Source: Polaromonas sp. YR568
GTDB lineage: Bacteria; Pseudomonadota; Gammaproteobacteria; Burkholderiales; Burkholderiaceae
Length of the DNA stretch: 17,369 nt
Reading direction: 5' to 3'
Assembly: GCA_945871335.1 (NCBI GenBank)
Contig: CAMBWM010000015.1
Span: 1 to 17,369, forward strand
Both the position numbers and the translations under genes were made by a program. Below, piece after piece: positions 7,568-16,457 of the stretch; the first letter of the stretch is position 1, and every line of letters begins with the position of its first letter. The notes under the pieces were generated by a model. It was not told the DNA's origin. It worked only from the letters and a program-made list of their open reading frames with translations, and made no database searches.

Positions 7568-8821
7568 GTGAAAAATAGCAAGCGAATCTGGATCCGTTCA
7601 ATATTGTGCGCCGCTGCCCTGGCATCCCTAAATGGCATAGCCTTTGGGCAGGGCCAGCCCATTAAGATTGGCCTTTTGGCCACGCTGGAAGGCCCGTTCG
7701 CGGCCGGCGGTGCCGACGGAATGCGCGGGGCCGAACTGGCCGTCAAGCAGCGCGGCGGCGTGGTAGCAGGGCGCAAGATTGAAATCATCAAGGCCAGCTC
7801 CGACGCCAAGCCAGACGTGGCCGTCAACGCCACCCGCAAGCTGGTCGAGCAAGACAAGGTCGATATCATGGTCGGCCCGCTGTCTGGCGGCGAGGGCATT
7901 GCCGTCAAGGACTACTCCAAGACGCAGCCTCAGGTGACCTTCATCAACGGCGGCTCGGGCGCACAGGCCACCACGCTTGTCAATACCAGCCCCAACTTCT
8001 TCCGCTTCAACACCGAGGGCGCGCAGTGGATGGTGGGCCTTGGCAAAGCGGCGATGGACAAGGGCTACAAGCGCACGATGATCATCGCGGAGGACTACGC
8101 GTTTCCGTATAGTCAGGTGCAAGGCTTCATGTCCGAGTACTGCCGGTTGGGCGGCAAGGTGCCCGTCAAGGCATGGGTGCCACTGGGTGGCAAGGATTAC
8201 TCGTCAGTTATTGCCACGATCCCCAAAGACGTGGACGCGTTGCTAGTTGTTCTGGGAGGCGCCGACGCGGTGAACTTCCTCACGCAATACGAGAATTCTG
8301 GTGGTGACAAGCCGATGATGGGCGGCAGCATCACCGTCAGCCAGGACGTGCTCAACTACAAGGGTAAGCGACGCGACTCGTTGGTGGGCACCATCTCTGC
8401 CGGGCCGCTGGCCGACACCTTCGATGGCGCCGACTGGAAGGCTTTCGTCGCAGACTACCAGCGGAACTACCCGGTGTCGGCCGGTGGCTATCCTAGCCCC
8501 AGCCTCTTCGCCTTAGTCTATTACGTCAACATGAAGGCAGCACTCGACGGTCTTGAGGCCGTGAATGGCGACCTGAGCGGCGGTCAGGCCAAGTACCGCG
8601 ATGCGCTGCAGAAAATGGTATTGAAGACCCCCACCGGTGACGTGCGGCTGGACAGCAACCGCCAGGCCATCGGAACCACTTTTGTGACCGAAGTTGTGAA
8701 GGACTCTAGAGGTAATCTGTCGACCAAGGTGTCGCGCAAGGTCGACAACGTCGACCAGACGCTTGGCATCAAGCCCGAGGACTTCAAGATGGGCTCGCGC
8801 GACGTGCCGGCTTGCCCATAA
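7568..8821 (+). CDS. Periplasmic substrate-binding protein, Liv-type
   Basis: This 417-aa type I periplasmic binding protein belongs to the leucine/isoleucine/valine-binding (peripla_BP_6) family. It starts with a Sec signal peptide: a basic stretch MKNSKRIWIR, a hydrophobic core ILCAAALASL, and a likely cleavage after AFG at residue 27. C14 is not in a proper lipobox, so it is more likely soluble than a lipoprotein. The mature part opens with IKIGLLATLEGPFAAGGADG, typical of the first strand and substrate-loop region. Later motifs are VDIMVGPLSGGEG and ALLVVLGGADAVNFLTQY. It should capture the substrate for the LivHM/LivG/LivF-type transporter around it. Whether it binds amino acids cannot be told by eye; family members also bind amides, aromatic acids and lignin- or xenobiotic-derived compounds. 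The neighbouring amidohydrolases suggest an amide-containing ligand (inference). Confidence 0.9.
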   Translation: MKNSKRIWIRSILCAAALASLNGIAFGQGQPIKIGLLATLEGPFAAGGADGMRGAELAVKQRGGVVAGRKIEIIKASSDAKPDVAVNATRKLVEQDKVDIMVGPLSGGEGIAVKDYSKTQPQVTFINGGSGAQATTLVNTSPNFFRFNTEGAQWMVGLGKAAMDKGYKRTMIIAEDYAFPYSQVQGFMSEYCRLGGKVPVKAWVPLGGKDYSSVIATIPKDVDALLVVLGGADAVNFLTQYENSGGDKPMMGGSITVSQDVLNYKGKRRDSLVGTISAGPLADTFDGADWKAFVADYQRNYPVSAGGYPSPSLFALVYYVNMKAALDGLEAVNGDLSGGQAKYRDALQKMVLKTPTGDVRLDSNRQAIGTTFVTEVVKDSRGNLSTKVSRKVDNVDQTLGIKPEDFKMGSRDVPACP

Positions 8822-8836
8822 CCCGCTTTCGCCAGC

Positions 8837-9661
8837 ATGGCATCGATCAGTAACCTGACACCACGGCGCGACCGCGCGCCGCGCCACACGGCATCGGCGA
8901 CCCCCAAGGCGCTGATGTCGGGCGACGCGCTGGTGCTCGAAGGCGTGACGCGCGCTTTCGGCGCATTGCGCGCGGTGGACGATGTGTCTCTGACGGTGGC
9001 CGCGGGCCAAAAGTACGCCGTGCTTGGCTCCAATGGGGCCGGCAAGACGACGCTTTTTAATGCCATCACAGGAGACTTTCCGCCCACCGCGGGAAGGATC
9101 CTGTTTTTTGGCGAAGACATTACTGCGCTACCGCCCCATGAGCGAATCCGCAAGGGCCTGCGTCGTACCTACCAATCGTCGTTGCTGTTCAAAGAGTTGA
9201 GCGTGCGCGACAACCTGTTTTTGGCAGTTCGTGGCGTGAGTAGCGGACGCTTCAGTTTTTTGCGCGCCGGCGCGGCGCATGCAACACAAGTGGCCGCCGA
9301 AGACATCTTGCACCGCGTTCGCCTTGACGCCCTGAGGGACGAACTGGTTGGCAACTTGGCTCACGGCCAGCAGCGCCAGCTGGAAATCGGCATGGCATTG
9401 GCAGGAGCGCCTCGCCTGATCCTCTTTGACGAGCCGGCTGCGGGCCTGTCGCCCGCTGAGCGGCGCGAGCTGGTTGCGCTATTGCGCGGCCTGCCGGCGC
9501 ACATGAGCTATGTGCTCATTGAACACGACCTCGACATCGCACTCCGCGTGGTCGAGCGAGTGACCGTCATGCACAACGGACGCGTGCTTCGGCACGGTAC
9601 GCCCGATGAAATTGAGAACGACGCCCAGGTGCAGGCCATTTACATGGGAGGCAAACATTGA
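8837..9661 (+). CDS. livG: ABC transporter ATP-binding protein, LivG family
   Basis: This 274-aa nucleotide-binding subunit has Walker [10 protein letters not shown], the LivG-type signature [15 protein letters not shown], Walker [14 protein letters not shown] with the catalytic Glu, and the switch His in LIEHD. The sequence [16 protein letters not shown] supplies the Q-loop. The LivG-specific C-terminal region ([18 protein letters not shown]) is present. It should power import together with the LivF-type domain of the next gene. The start is uncertain: ATG 8837 gives 26 extra N-terminal residues of low-complexity basic sequence, while ATG 8915 ([16 protein letters not shown]) begins at the usual family start and has AAGG five bases upstream. 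The stop overlaps the next start (TTGA), so the two ATPases are translationally coupled. Confidence 0.9.
   Translation: MASISNLTPRRDRAPRHTASATPKALMSGDALVLEGVTRAFGALRAVDDVSLTVAAGQKYAVLGSNGAGKTTLFNAITGDFPPTAGRILFFGEDITALPPHERIRKGLRRTYQSSLLFKELSVRDNLFLAVRGVSSGRFSFLRAGAAHATQVAAEDILHRVRLDALRDELVGNLAHGQQRQLEIGMALAGAPRLILFDEPAAGLSPAERRELVALLRGLPAHMSYVLIEHDLDIALRVVERVTVMHNGRVLRHGTPDEIENDAQVQAIYMGGKH
9647..9651 (+). promoter_or_regulatory. Ribosome binding site fixing a TTG start
   Basis: GGAGG (in tgGGAGGc) lies 6 nt before TTG 9658 at the end of the livG-type gene. The first internal ATG, at 9688, has no comparable site. This favours translation of the fusion protein from TTG, overlapping the livG stop. 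Confidence 0.65.
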
Positions 9662-11928
9662 CACCCGCAGATAGCGCTCACGGCCCCATGAGCTGGTTGT
9701 CAAAACCGGCTGCGTCGAACACCAAGGGGCCATTGCTGGTCATCGAGGGCCTTGATGTCTATTTTGGCCGCGCCCACGCCCTTCAGGGCGTGAGCCTTAC
9801 CCTTGACCATGGCGTACAAGGTATCGTGGGCCGTAACGGTATGGGCAAGACCACCCTGTGCAACGCGATCACCGGGCTGGTTCCCGCCAGCGGCAGTATC
9901 AGGCTGGCAGGCGAAGAACTCCTCGGGCTCAGCCCCAATCGGATCACGAAGCGCGGCGTCGCCTACGTGCCGCAGGGCCGCCGCGTTTGGCCCAGCTTGA
10001 CGGTTGATGAAACGCTAAAGCTCGTTGCGCGCAAGAAGCGCGACGTGGATCGCGTCTATTTCATGTTCCCGCGTCTAGCGGAGCGCAAGGGCCACGGGGG
10101 AGGCCAACTTTCGGGCGGTGAGCAGCAGATGCTGGCCATTGGCCGTGCGCTGCTTTTGGAGCCACGTCTGCTGGTGATGGACGAGCCCACCGAAGGCCTG
10201 GCACCGGTGATCGTCGAGCACGTCGCTAAGTCGTTGCGGGTGTTGGCGTCTGAAGGGGAGATTTCTATTCTGCTCATTGAGCAGAATCTGGGCGTGGCAC
10301 TCGACGTGGCCGATGCCATCGGTGTGATGGTCAATGGTCGCATCGCGCACCAGATGCCGGCCGCGCAGTTGGCGGCTGATCGGGAGTTGCAGGAGCAACT
10401 CTTGGGCGTGCGTTCTGGCGGCCATCATGACGAAGCCGAGCCCGAAGTACCAGCAGTTGCATCAGTGCCAAGCGACGCCCAGCCGCAGCAGGTCTACACC
10501 GTGCAACGCGCCCATGGCCAGGGGATGCCGTCGCTAGACGACCCGGCACCGCGAACAGTGCGCGGCTTCAACCGTTGGAACGCCGGCGATTCGGCTGGCG
10601 CTGTAGTGGACATCGCGCGTGAGCCGGTCGCACCTTCTGCTATTTCCACACCCATATCTGCGGCGGCCAGAAGCAGCAAAGTGCTGGAGTTTCCGGTGGC
10701 CGCCACCAGCGGGCGAGCCGCTTACGTCGCAGGCACCTTTGACACCAAGGGCCGAGAGCTCTTCTATATTCGCCAGTGTTTGGAAAAACTCGGTCTGCGT
10801 GTTGTAACGGTGGATCTGTCGACCAGTGGCCGGCCCTCACCGGCGAGCGTGCACCCGCGCGAAGTTGCGCGCCATCATCCGCAGGGCGAAGCGGCGGTTT
10901 TCAGTGGAGACCGCGGCAGTGCCGTGACTGCGATGGCGCAGGCATTCGAGCACTACCTTAGCACGCGTCGCGACTTGGGCGGCATCATTTCTGCTGGCGG
11001 CTCGGGCGGAACTTCCCTTGCAACACCGGCCATGCGCGCATTGCCCATCGGCGTGCCCAAAGTCATGGTCAGCACCATGGCCAGCGGGGACGTACGGCCC
11101 TATGTTGGTCCGAGCGATATCTGCATGATGTATTCGGTTACCGACGTGCAGGGCATTAACCGCATCAGCGAAAAGGTGCTGGCCAACGCGGCGCATGCGC
11201 TGGCCGGCATGGTGATGCACCCGCCCACGGAGTCGGCAGCCAACAAGCCGGCGTTGGGTCTGACCATGTTTGGCGTTACCACCCCCTGCGTGCAGGCGGT
11301 GACGAAGCGCCTGCAAGACGACTTTGACTGCCTTGTCTTCCATGCCACCGGTGTTGGCGGACAAAGCATGGAGAAGCTGGTCGAGTCGGGCATGCTCGCC
11401 GGTGTGATTGACGTCTCCACCACCGAAGTGGCCGACGAGATCGGCGAGGGCGTGCTGAGCGCTGGCCCGACGCGCCTGGATGTCTTTGCGCGGCACGCCG
11501 TGCCTTACGTCGGCAGTTGCGGCGCGCTCGACATGATCAACTTCGGCGGCTGGGACACTGTGCCGGAGCGCTTCAAGGGGCGCCTGCTCTACCGCCACAA
11601 CCCCAGCGTGACCTTGATGCGCACCAGCGTCGAAGAGAACCGTTTGATGGGTGAGTTCATCGCTGCCAAGCTCAATGCCATGCAGGGGCCGGTGCGTTTT
11701 CTGATTCCTGAAGGCGGTTTTTCGGCCATCGACAAACCCGGTCAGCCTTTTCACGACCCCGAAGCTGACCGCATGCTGTCCGCCACCATCGAACAACACT
11801 TTCGCAGCGGTGCCGAGCGCAAGCTCGTGCGCTTTCCGCACAACATCAACGACGACGCGTTTGCGGACGCATTGGTGGCCGCGTGGCACGACGTGCAGTG
11901 CGCAGCCGCCGGTGCCCGTCGCGCCTGA
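9658..11928 (+). CDS. Fusion: LivF-type ABC ATPase + Tm-1-like (UPF0261) domain
   Basis: This is a 756-aa two-part protein in one uninterrupted frame. Residues 25-250 are a complete LivF-type ATPase: Walker [10 protein letters not shown] (58-66), Q-loop [16 protein letters not shown], signature LSGGEQQ (151-157), Walker [14 protein letters not shown] (171-183) and LIEQN, normal for LivF. Residues 255-350 are a Pro/Ala-rich, probably flexible linker. Residues 353-750 are a full Tm-1-like ATP-binding domain (UPF0261): [78 protein letters not shown] and HNINDDAFA. LivF alone is about 235 aa and UPF0261 about 400 aa, so neither half is truncated. The TTG start is set by GGAGG at 9647. The TIM-barrel gene that completes the Tm-1 architecture follows 21 nt later. 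The biochemical role of bacterial UPF0261 is unknown. Confidence 0.9.
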   Translation: MTPADSAHGPMSWLSKPAASNTKGPLLVIEGLDVYFGRAHALQGVSLTLDHGVQGIVGRNGMGKTTLCNAITGLVPASGSIRLAGEELLGLSPNRITKRGVAYVPQGRRVWPSLTVDETLKLVARKKRDVDRVYFMFPRLAERKGHGGGQLSGGEQQMLAIGRALLLEPRLLVMDEPTEGLAPVIVEHVAKSLRVLASEGEISILLIEQNLGVALDVADAIGVMVNGRIAHQMPAAQLAADRELQEQLLGVRSGGHHDEAEPEVPAVASVPSDAQPQQVYTVQRAHGQGMPSLDDPAPRTVRGFNRWNAGDSAGAVVDIAREPVAPSAISTPISAAARSSKVLEFPVAATSGRAAYVAGTFDTKGRELFYIRQCLEKLGLRVVTVDLSTSGRPSPASVHPREVARHHPQGEAAVFSGDRGSAVTAMAQAFEHYLSTRRDLGGIISAGGSGGTSLATPAMRALPIGVPKVMVSTMASGDVRPYVGPSDICMMYSVTDVQGINRISEKVLANAAHALAGMVMHPPTESAANKPALGLTMFGVTTPCVQAVTKRLQDDFDCLVFHATGVGGQSMEKLVESGMLAGVIDVSTTEVADEIGEGVLSAGPTRLDVFARHAVPYVGSCGALDMINFGGWDTVPERFKGRLLYRHNPSVTLMRTSVEENRLMGEFIAAKLNAMQGPVRFLIPEGGFSAIDKPGQPFHDPEADRMLSATIEQHFRSGAERKLVRFPHNINDDAFADALVAAWHDVQCAAAGARRA

Positions 11929-11949
11929 CAACCCAAGACAAATTACCCA

Positions 11950-12780
11950 ATGGCCCGCATACCCCGCCAAGTCCTGCTCGATCGGTTCCGCGCCAAGATC
12001 GCCGCCGGCCGCCCCCTCATAGGCGGCGGCGCCGGCACCGGGCTCAGCGCCAAGTGCGAAGAAGCCGGCGGCATCGACCTCATCGTCATCTACAATTCGG
12101 GCCGCTACCGCATGGCCGGGCGCGGATCGCTAGCGGGCCTGTTGGCCTACGGCAATGCCAACGAGATTGTTTGCGAGATGGCCCGCGAAGTGCTGCCGGT
12201 GGTCAAGCACACGCCGGTGCTCGCCGGCGTCAACGGCACCGACCCCTTTATGCTCACTGAGCCTTTCCTGCGCCGCATCATCGATTTGGGTTTTTCCGGC
12301 ATCCAGAACTTTCCCACTGTGGGTCTGATCGACGGCACCTTCCGTGTCAACCTCGAAGAGACTGGCATGAGCTACGCGCTCGAGGTCGACTTGATCCGCA
12401 CCGCCCGAGCCATGGATTTGCTCACCACGCCTTACATCTTCAGCGAACAGAACGCGTGCGACATGGCCGCGGCGGGCGCCGACATCGTGGTGTGCCACCT
12501 TGGCCTTACGACTGGCGGCGCCATCGGGGCCGAGACTGGCCTGAAGCTAGTTGATTGCGTTGCGCCCATCAATGCTTGGGCGGCGGCTGCGCGTTCCGTT
12601 AACCCCGAAGTCCTCGTTCTATGCCACGGCGGTCCGATCGCGACGCCGGAGGATGCGCAATTCATCCTCGCCAACTGCCCCACCTGTGACGGCTTTTACG
12701 GCGCAAGCTCAATGGAGCGCCTGCCTACTGAAGTGGCGCTCACCGAAACCACCCGGCGCTTTGTCGCCATGCGGCGCTGA
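11950..12780 (+). CDS. TIM-barrel protein, PEP hydrolase-like family (Tm-1 C-terminal type)
   Basis: This 276-aa protein matches the TIM-barrel family annotated as phosphoenolpyruvate hydrolase-like (Pfam 'PEP_hydrolase'). Motifs in order are [17 protein letters not shown] (beta1 loop), [57 protein letters not shown] and [14 protein letters not shown]. The Gly-rich loops at the strand ends look like phosphate- or carboxylate-binding barrel loops. In tomato Tm-1 and related plant and fungal proteins this barrel follows a UPF0261 domain on the same chain. Here the UPF0261 part is on the upstream LivF fusion, so the two products probably interact. The family name is historical and I do not assert PEP hydrolysis. 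The start at ATG 11950 follows the previous stop by 21 nt; no strong ribosome binding site is visible. Confidence 0.87.
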   Translation: MARIPRQVLLDRFRAKIAAGRPLIGGGAGTGLSAKCEEAGGIDLIVIYNSGRYRMAGRGSLAGLLAYGNANEIVCEMAREVLPVVKHTPVLAGVNGTDPFMLTEPFLRRIIDLGFSGIQNFPTVGLIDGTFRVNLEETGMSYALEVDLIRTARAMDLLTTPYIFSEQNACDMAAAGADIVVCHLGLTTGGAIGAETGLKLVDCVAPINAWAAAARSVNPEVLVLCHGGPIATPEDAQFILANCPTCDGFYGASSMERLPTEVALTETTRRFVAMRR

Positions 12781-12835
12781 TAGCCATGACGCCGCGCTAC
12801 CCCTTTAATTTGCTGAACTTGACTGGAGATCAACC

Positions 12836-14524
12836 ATGACCGGTGCTGAATTCGGAAACTTCCTCCTCGCCCTGATCGTCGTCGCCATCGTGGTGGCGGT
12901 CTTGGTGTGGCTGCTGCACTGGCTGTACCTGCGCAGCTCCAAGGAGCGCGCTTTTGTTCGTACCGGCATGGGCGGTCAAAAGGTGGTGCTCGACGGCGGC
13001 GCCTTCGTATTGCCGATTGTGCATGACGTGATTCCCGTGAACATGAACACCCTGCGCCTAGAAGTCATGCGTGGTCGCGACAAAGCACTCATCACGAAGG
13101 ACCGAATGCGCGTCGACGTGATCGCCGAGTTCTACGTGCGCGTCGCAGCCCACCCGGACGCGGTTGCAGCGGCCGCGCAAACGCTGGGCCTGCGCACGAT
13201 GGAGCCGGAGCAGTTGAAGGAGCTGGTCGAGGGCAAGTTCGTAGACGCGCTGCGCACCGCGGCAGCCGAAATGTCGATGGAGGAGCTGCACGAGAAGCGC
13301 GGTGCTTTCATCAAGCGCGTGCGCGAGTCGGTTGCCGAAGATCTCACCATGAATGGCCTGGAGCTGGAAGCGGCATCGCTGACCCAGCTCGACCAGACGG
13401 GAATGGAGTATTTCAACCCGAGCAACGCTTTCGACGCAGAAGGCCTTACCCGTTTGACGGAACAGATCGAACACCGCAAGAAGCAGCGCAACGACGTCGA
13501 GCAAGACACGCTGATCGCCATCCGCAACAAGAACCTCGAGGCCGAGAAGCTCGGCCTAGACATCGACCGTGAGAGCGAATATGCGCGCCTTTCGCAGCAG
13601 CGAGAAGTAGAGATCGCCCGCGCTCGGCAACGTGCGGAGGTGAGCACCGAGCGGGCCCAGCGTGAGCAGGCGGCAGAGGGGGCGCAAATTCAGGCCAAGC
13701 AGATCATCGACGAAGCGCGCATCCGTTCAGAGCAGAGCATCGAGCAGGAGCGCATTGGCAAAGAGCGCGCCATCCAGTCGTTGGAGATTGAACGCCGTAT
13801 GGCAGTCGAGTTGGCCGAACAGCAGCGCGCCATTGCAGTGGCTCGCGAAAGCGAGGCCCAGAGCGTGGCCCAGGCCGCAGCAGACACGGCACGTGCCACC
13901 GCAGTGGCAGCGGAAGAAAAGGTCTTCACCGCGCGGGAGGTCGAGATGGCCGAGCGCAAGAAGACCATCGACCTGATCGGCGCTCGTCAGGAGGCCGAGC
14001 GCGAAGCGCTGCGTCTGACGACAGCGGCCCACGCTGAGATGCAGGCTAGCACCGACCGCGGCACCGCCATCCGGGCCCAGGCCGAGGCAGAGGCGGACGC
14101 TGACAAAATCAAGTCTATGGCGATGCGCCTGCGCGCAGAGATCGAGGCTGAGGGTTTGCAGTTGATGAATGCCGCGCACAACATGCTTTCGCCCGAAGCT
14201 CGCATGTCGGCCCTGCGCATGCGTCTGGTGGAGAAGGCTGAAGGTATCATCCGCGAGTCGGTCAAGCCGATGGAACGCATCGAAGGCATCAAGATTCTGC
14301 ACGTCGACGGCCTTGGCGGTTCGGGAGGTGGTGGCGACGGCGTGAACGGCAACGGCAATTTTGCCGACGGCATCGTCAATTCGGCGCTCCGCTTCCGCGC
14401 CCAAGCCCCGCTAGTCGACCAGTTGCTACGCGAAATTGGTATCGAAGGCGGCGACATACAGAATCTGGTGGGCGGCGTCAGCGGCGCCAACGCTGGTCTG
14501 CCTTTGACCGCGCCAAAGGAGTAG
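12836..14524 (+). CDS. yqiK: Flotillin-like SPFH membrane protein, YqiK type
   Basis: This 562-aa protein closely follows E. coli YqiK (553 aa). One N-terminal membrane helix (about residues 8-31) is followed by an SPFH/Band-7 domain with ERAFVRTGMGGQKVVLDGG, IPVNMNTLRLEV, ITKDRMRVDV and NPSNAFDAEGLT. A long charged Glu/Ala/Arg coiled coil covers about 205-440. The C-terminal flotillin tail has ERIEGIKILHVDG, then a Gly/Asn-rich stretch and a final segment with QAPLVDQLLREIG. Flotillins form large membrane scaffolds and affect membrane order and complex assembly. GGAG at 12825-12828, 7 nt before the ATG, supports the start. The usual neighbour of yqiK, the NfeD-like yqiJ, is missing. It sits 55 nt after the TIM-barrel gene and 3 nt before an SRPBCC gene, so it seems to be part of this operon. 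Confidence 0.88.
   Translation: MTGAEFGNFLLALIVVAIVVAVLVWLLHWLYLRSSKERAFVRTGMGGQKVVLDGGAFVLPIVHDVIPVNMNTLRLEVMRGRDKALITKDRMRVDVIAEFYVRVAAHPDAVAAAAQTLGLRTMEPEQLKELVEGKFVDALRTAAAEMSMEELHEKRGAFIKRVRESVAEDLTMNGLELEAASLTQLDQTGMEYFNPSNAFDAEGLTRLTEQIEHRKKQRNDVEQDTLIAIRNKNLEAEKLGLDIDRESEYARLSQQREVEIARARQRAEVSTERAQREQAAEGAQIQAKQIIDEARIRSEQSIEQERIGKERAIQSLEIERRMAVELAEQQRAIAVARESEAQSVAQAAADTARATAVAAEEKVFTAREVEMAERKKTIDLIGARQEAEREALRLTTAAHAEMQASTDRGTAIRAQAEAEADADKIKSMAMRLRAEIEAEGLQLMNAAHNMLSPEARMSALRMRLVEKAEGIIRESVKPMERIEGIKILHVDGLGGSGGGGDGVNGNGNFADGIVNSALRFRAQAPLVDQLLREIGIEGGDIQNLVGGVSGANAGLPLTAPKE
14515..14521 (+). promoter_or_regulatory. Ribosome binding site fixing a GTG start
   Basis: AAAGGAG, a near-perfect Shine-Dalgarno, overlaps the last codons of the flotillin gene and sits 6 nt before GTG 14528. 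It sets the non-ATG start of the SRPBCC gene. Confidence 0.75.
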
Positions 14525-14527
14525 CCG

Positions 14528-14968
14528 GTGATTCAAATCTACGTGAGCAGCGTTATCGACGCCGGCGCCGACACGGTCTGGTCGCGTATCCGTGACTTCA
14601 ATGCGCTGCCGCAATGGCACCCAGCGATAGCCGACAGCCGCATCGAGAACAACGAGCCGAGCGATCGCGTCGGCTGTATCCGGCACTTCCACACCCGTGA
14701 CGGCGGCATGATCCGCGAACGCCTGCTGGCACTGTCGGACTACGACTTCAGCTGCAGCTACGAAATCATCGAGAGTCCGATGGGTGTCGACAACTACGTG
14801 GCTACACTTAAGCTCACGCCAGTGACGGACGGAGCGCGCTGCTTCGCCGAATGGAGTGCGGAGTTCGACTGCACCGAGGGCCGCGAGGCCGAGCTGACGC
14901 AGACTATCGGCAACGGTGTCTTCCAGAGCGGCTTCGACGCGCTTAAACGGCACTTCGAAAGGCGCTGA
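14528..14968 (+). CDS. SRPBCC (polyketide cyclase/dehydrase-like) family protein
   Basis: This 146-aa protein has the helix-grip START-like pattern. An N-terminal strand (IYVSSVIDAGADTVW) and RDFNALPQWHP, common to Polyketide_cyc2-type proteins, come first. They are followed by VGCIRHF, GGMIRERLLALSDYDFSCSY, NYVATLKLTPV and a long C-terminal helix (FQSGFDALKRHFE). The fold makes a deep hydrophobic pocket for lipids, polyketides, aromatic or hormone-like ligands. Some members are enzymes and many only bind. No catalytic residue can be assigned. It is a paralogue of the N-terminal domain of the next gene (about 45% identity by eye), so a duplication came before the fusion there. It starts with GTG behind AAAGGAG, 3 nt after the flotillin stop. 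Cytoplasmic. Confidence 0.85.
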   Translation: MIQIYVSSVIDAGADTVWSRIRDFNALPQWHPAIADSRIENNEPSDRVGCIRHFHTRDGGMIRERLLALSDYDFSCSYEIIESPMGVDNYVATLKLTPVTDGARCFAEWSAEFDCTEGREAELTQTIGNGVFQSGFDALKRHFERR

Positions 14969-14973
14969 CTTCA

Positions 14974-16446
14974 ATGCTGCAGCGCGTCGTTCGCAGCACC
15001 ATCATCGACGCGCCGATCGAGCGTGTGTGGGCGGTGTTGCGCGACTTCAATAGCCACGACCATTGGCACAACGTGGTCGATTCCAGCCGCATCGAAGGCG
15101 AGGAACGCAGTGACCAGGTCGGTTGCATTCGCAGCTTCACGTTGAAGGACGGCAATCGCATCCGCGAGCAGCTTCTGAAGCTCGACGATCATCAGCACAA
15201 GAGCACGTATTGCATCGTCGATGCCACGGTGCCTCTGAATCGCTACGTGGCTACGATCACGCTCAAGCCGGTGACGGATGGCAACCGCACCTTTTGGCAT
15301 TGGGAATCGACCTTCGGCACGCCGCCTGGAAGGGAGCGTGAGCTGTGCAACATGGTTTCTGAGGGCGTGTATGAAGCTGGTTTCGAGAATCTTCGCCGCC
15401 ACCTGGCAGCGGGCGGCGATTTGCTCGTACCAGGCTCCAGCCACATGGCGATGCCGCGGGCGTTGCCAGTTCACAGCCGTCGTATCGTAGTCGCGCAATA
15501 TGGCGGCGCGGAACAGCTGGTGCCGCAAGACGGGGAAGCACCGGCGCCTGGGCCAGGCGAGCTGCGCATCCGTCAGCGCGCCATTGGCGTCAACTACATT
15601 GATGTCTACCTGCGCAAGGGCTGGATCCCGCAGATGCTCGCGCCTTACGGCACCCCGGGTATGGAAGCGGCAGGCACCGTGATCGATGTCGGCCAAGGCG
15701 TGCATGGCTTCATGCCAGGCGATCGCGTCGCCTACATCGGCCCGCTGCCGGGTGGTTATTGCAGTGTGCGCAGCGTTCCCGCGGCTTGGGTCGTACAACT
15801 TCCGCCGGCGGTGGAAGACGCCAGCGCCGCCAGCATGCTGCTCAAGGGCATCACCGCCGACTACCTGCTACGCGATCTCGGCCACGTGCGGTCTGGCACG
15901 CGGTTGTTGGTTCATGCCGCGGCCGGCGGCGTCGGTCTGTTGCTATGCGGCTGGGCTCGCAGCCTGGGTGCGCGCGTGATTGGCACCGTGTCTAGCGAAG
16001 AAAAAGCCCGTACCGCCCGCGAACACGGGTGCGAGCAGGTGATTGTCACGCGCGACTATCGATTTGCCGATGGTGTGCTGCGGCAATGGCCCGAAGGCGC
16101 GGAAGTCATCGTCGATGGTTTGGGCGAAGCGGCGAGGCAAGAAAACTTTGCGGCCCTTGCACGCTGCGGCCACTGGATCAGCCTGGGCCAGGCAACCGGT
16201 GCACTGCAGCCAATCTCGACCGATTGGCTTGCGCAGAAGTCGGCCACTTTCTCGCGGCCGGTGGCTTTCGACTACGTTGCTACACCGGCACTGATGGCTG
16301 AACGTGCTCAGCGGCTGTGGGCAGTTTTGGCCAATGGCAGCGTCAAGGCGCCCCCCATCGAACGCTGGTCACTGGATGCTGCCGCCCGTGCGCACGAGCG
16401 GCTTGAATCGCGCGCTACCATCGGCGCCCTTGTTCTCGTGGCCTGA
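14974..16446 (+). CDS. Fusion: SRPBCC domain + NADPH:quinone oxidoreductase-like MDR
   Basis: This 490-aa protein has two domains. Residues 1-146 form an SRPBCC helix-grip domain (IDAPIERVWAVLRDFN, VGCIRSF, REQLLKLDDHQHKSTY, RYVATITLKPV), paralogous to the preceding protein. After a short linker (147-165), residues 168-490 are a complete medium-chain dehydrogenase/reductase of the quinone-oxidoreductase (Qor) type: INYIDVY-like VNYIDVYLRKG, GTPGMEAAGTV, the nucleotide-binding AAAGGVG (315-321) and DGLGEAARQENFAAL. The catalytic and structural zinc Cys clusters of alcohol dehydrogenases are absent, so it is the zinc-free NADPH-dependent class that reduces quinones or conjugated enones. Internal ATGs at residues 158 and 160 lack a ribosome binding site, so a true fusion is favoured. 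The gene begins 5 nt after the previous stop. The SRPBCC pocket may hand a ligand to the reductase (inference). Confidence 0.88.
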   Translation: MLQRVVRSTIIDAPIERVWAVLRDFNSHDHWHNVVDSSRIEGEERSDQVGCIRSFTLKDGNRIREQLLKLDDHQHKSTYCIVDATVPLNRYVATITLKPVTDGNRTFWHWESTFGTPPGRERELCNMVSEGVYEAGFENLRRHLAAGGDLLVPGSSHMAMPRALPVHSRRIVVAQYGGAEQLVPQDGEAPAPGPGELRIRQRAIGVNYIDVYLRKGWIPQMLAPYGTPGMEAAGTVIDVGQGVHGFMPGDRVAYIGPLPGGYCSVRSVPAAWVVQLPPAVEDASAASMLLKGITADYLLRDLGHVRSGTRLLVHAAAGGVGLLLCGWARSLGARVIGTVSSEEKARTAREHGCEQVIVTRDYRFADGVLRQWPEGAEVIVDGLGEAARQENFAALARCGHWISLGQATGALQPISTDWLAQKSATFSRPVAFDYVATPALMAERAQRLWAVLANGSVKAPPIERWSLDAAARAHERLESRATIGALVLVA

Positions 16447-16457
16447 AAGGAGACACC

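Noticed and set aside
9358..9378. The signature LAHGQQ in the LivG-type ATPase looked atypical beside the LSGGQ consensus
   Set aside because: LivG proteins normally carry a divergent form such as LAYGDQ, so this is ordinary for the family.
10837..11970. A long 377-codon open frame on the minus strand opposite the Tm-1-like domain
   Set aside because: It is a shadow of GC-rich coding DNA: rich in His, Gly, Ala and Arg, with no recognisable motif and no independent context. The plus-strand frame has clear family motifs throughout.
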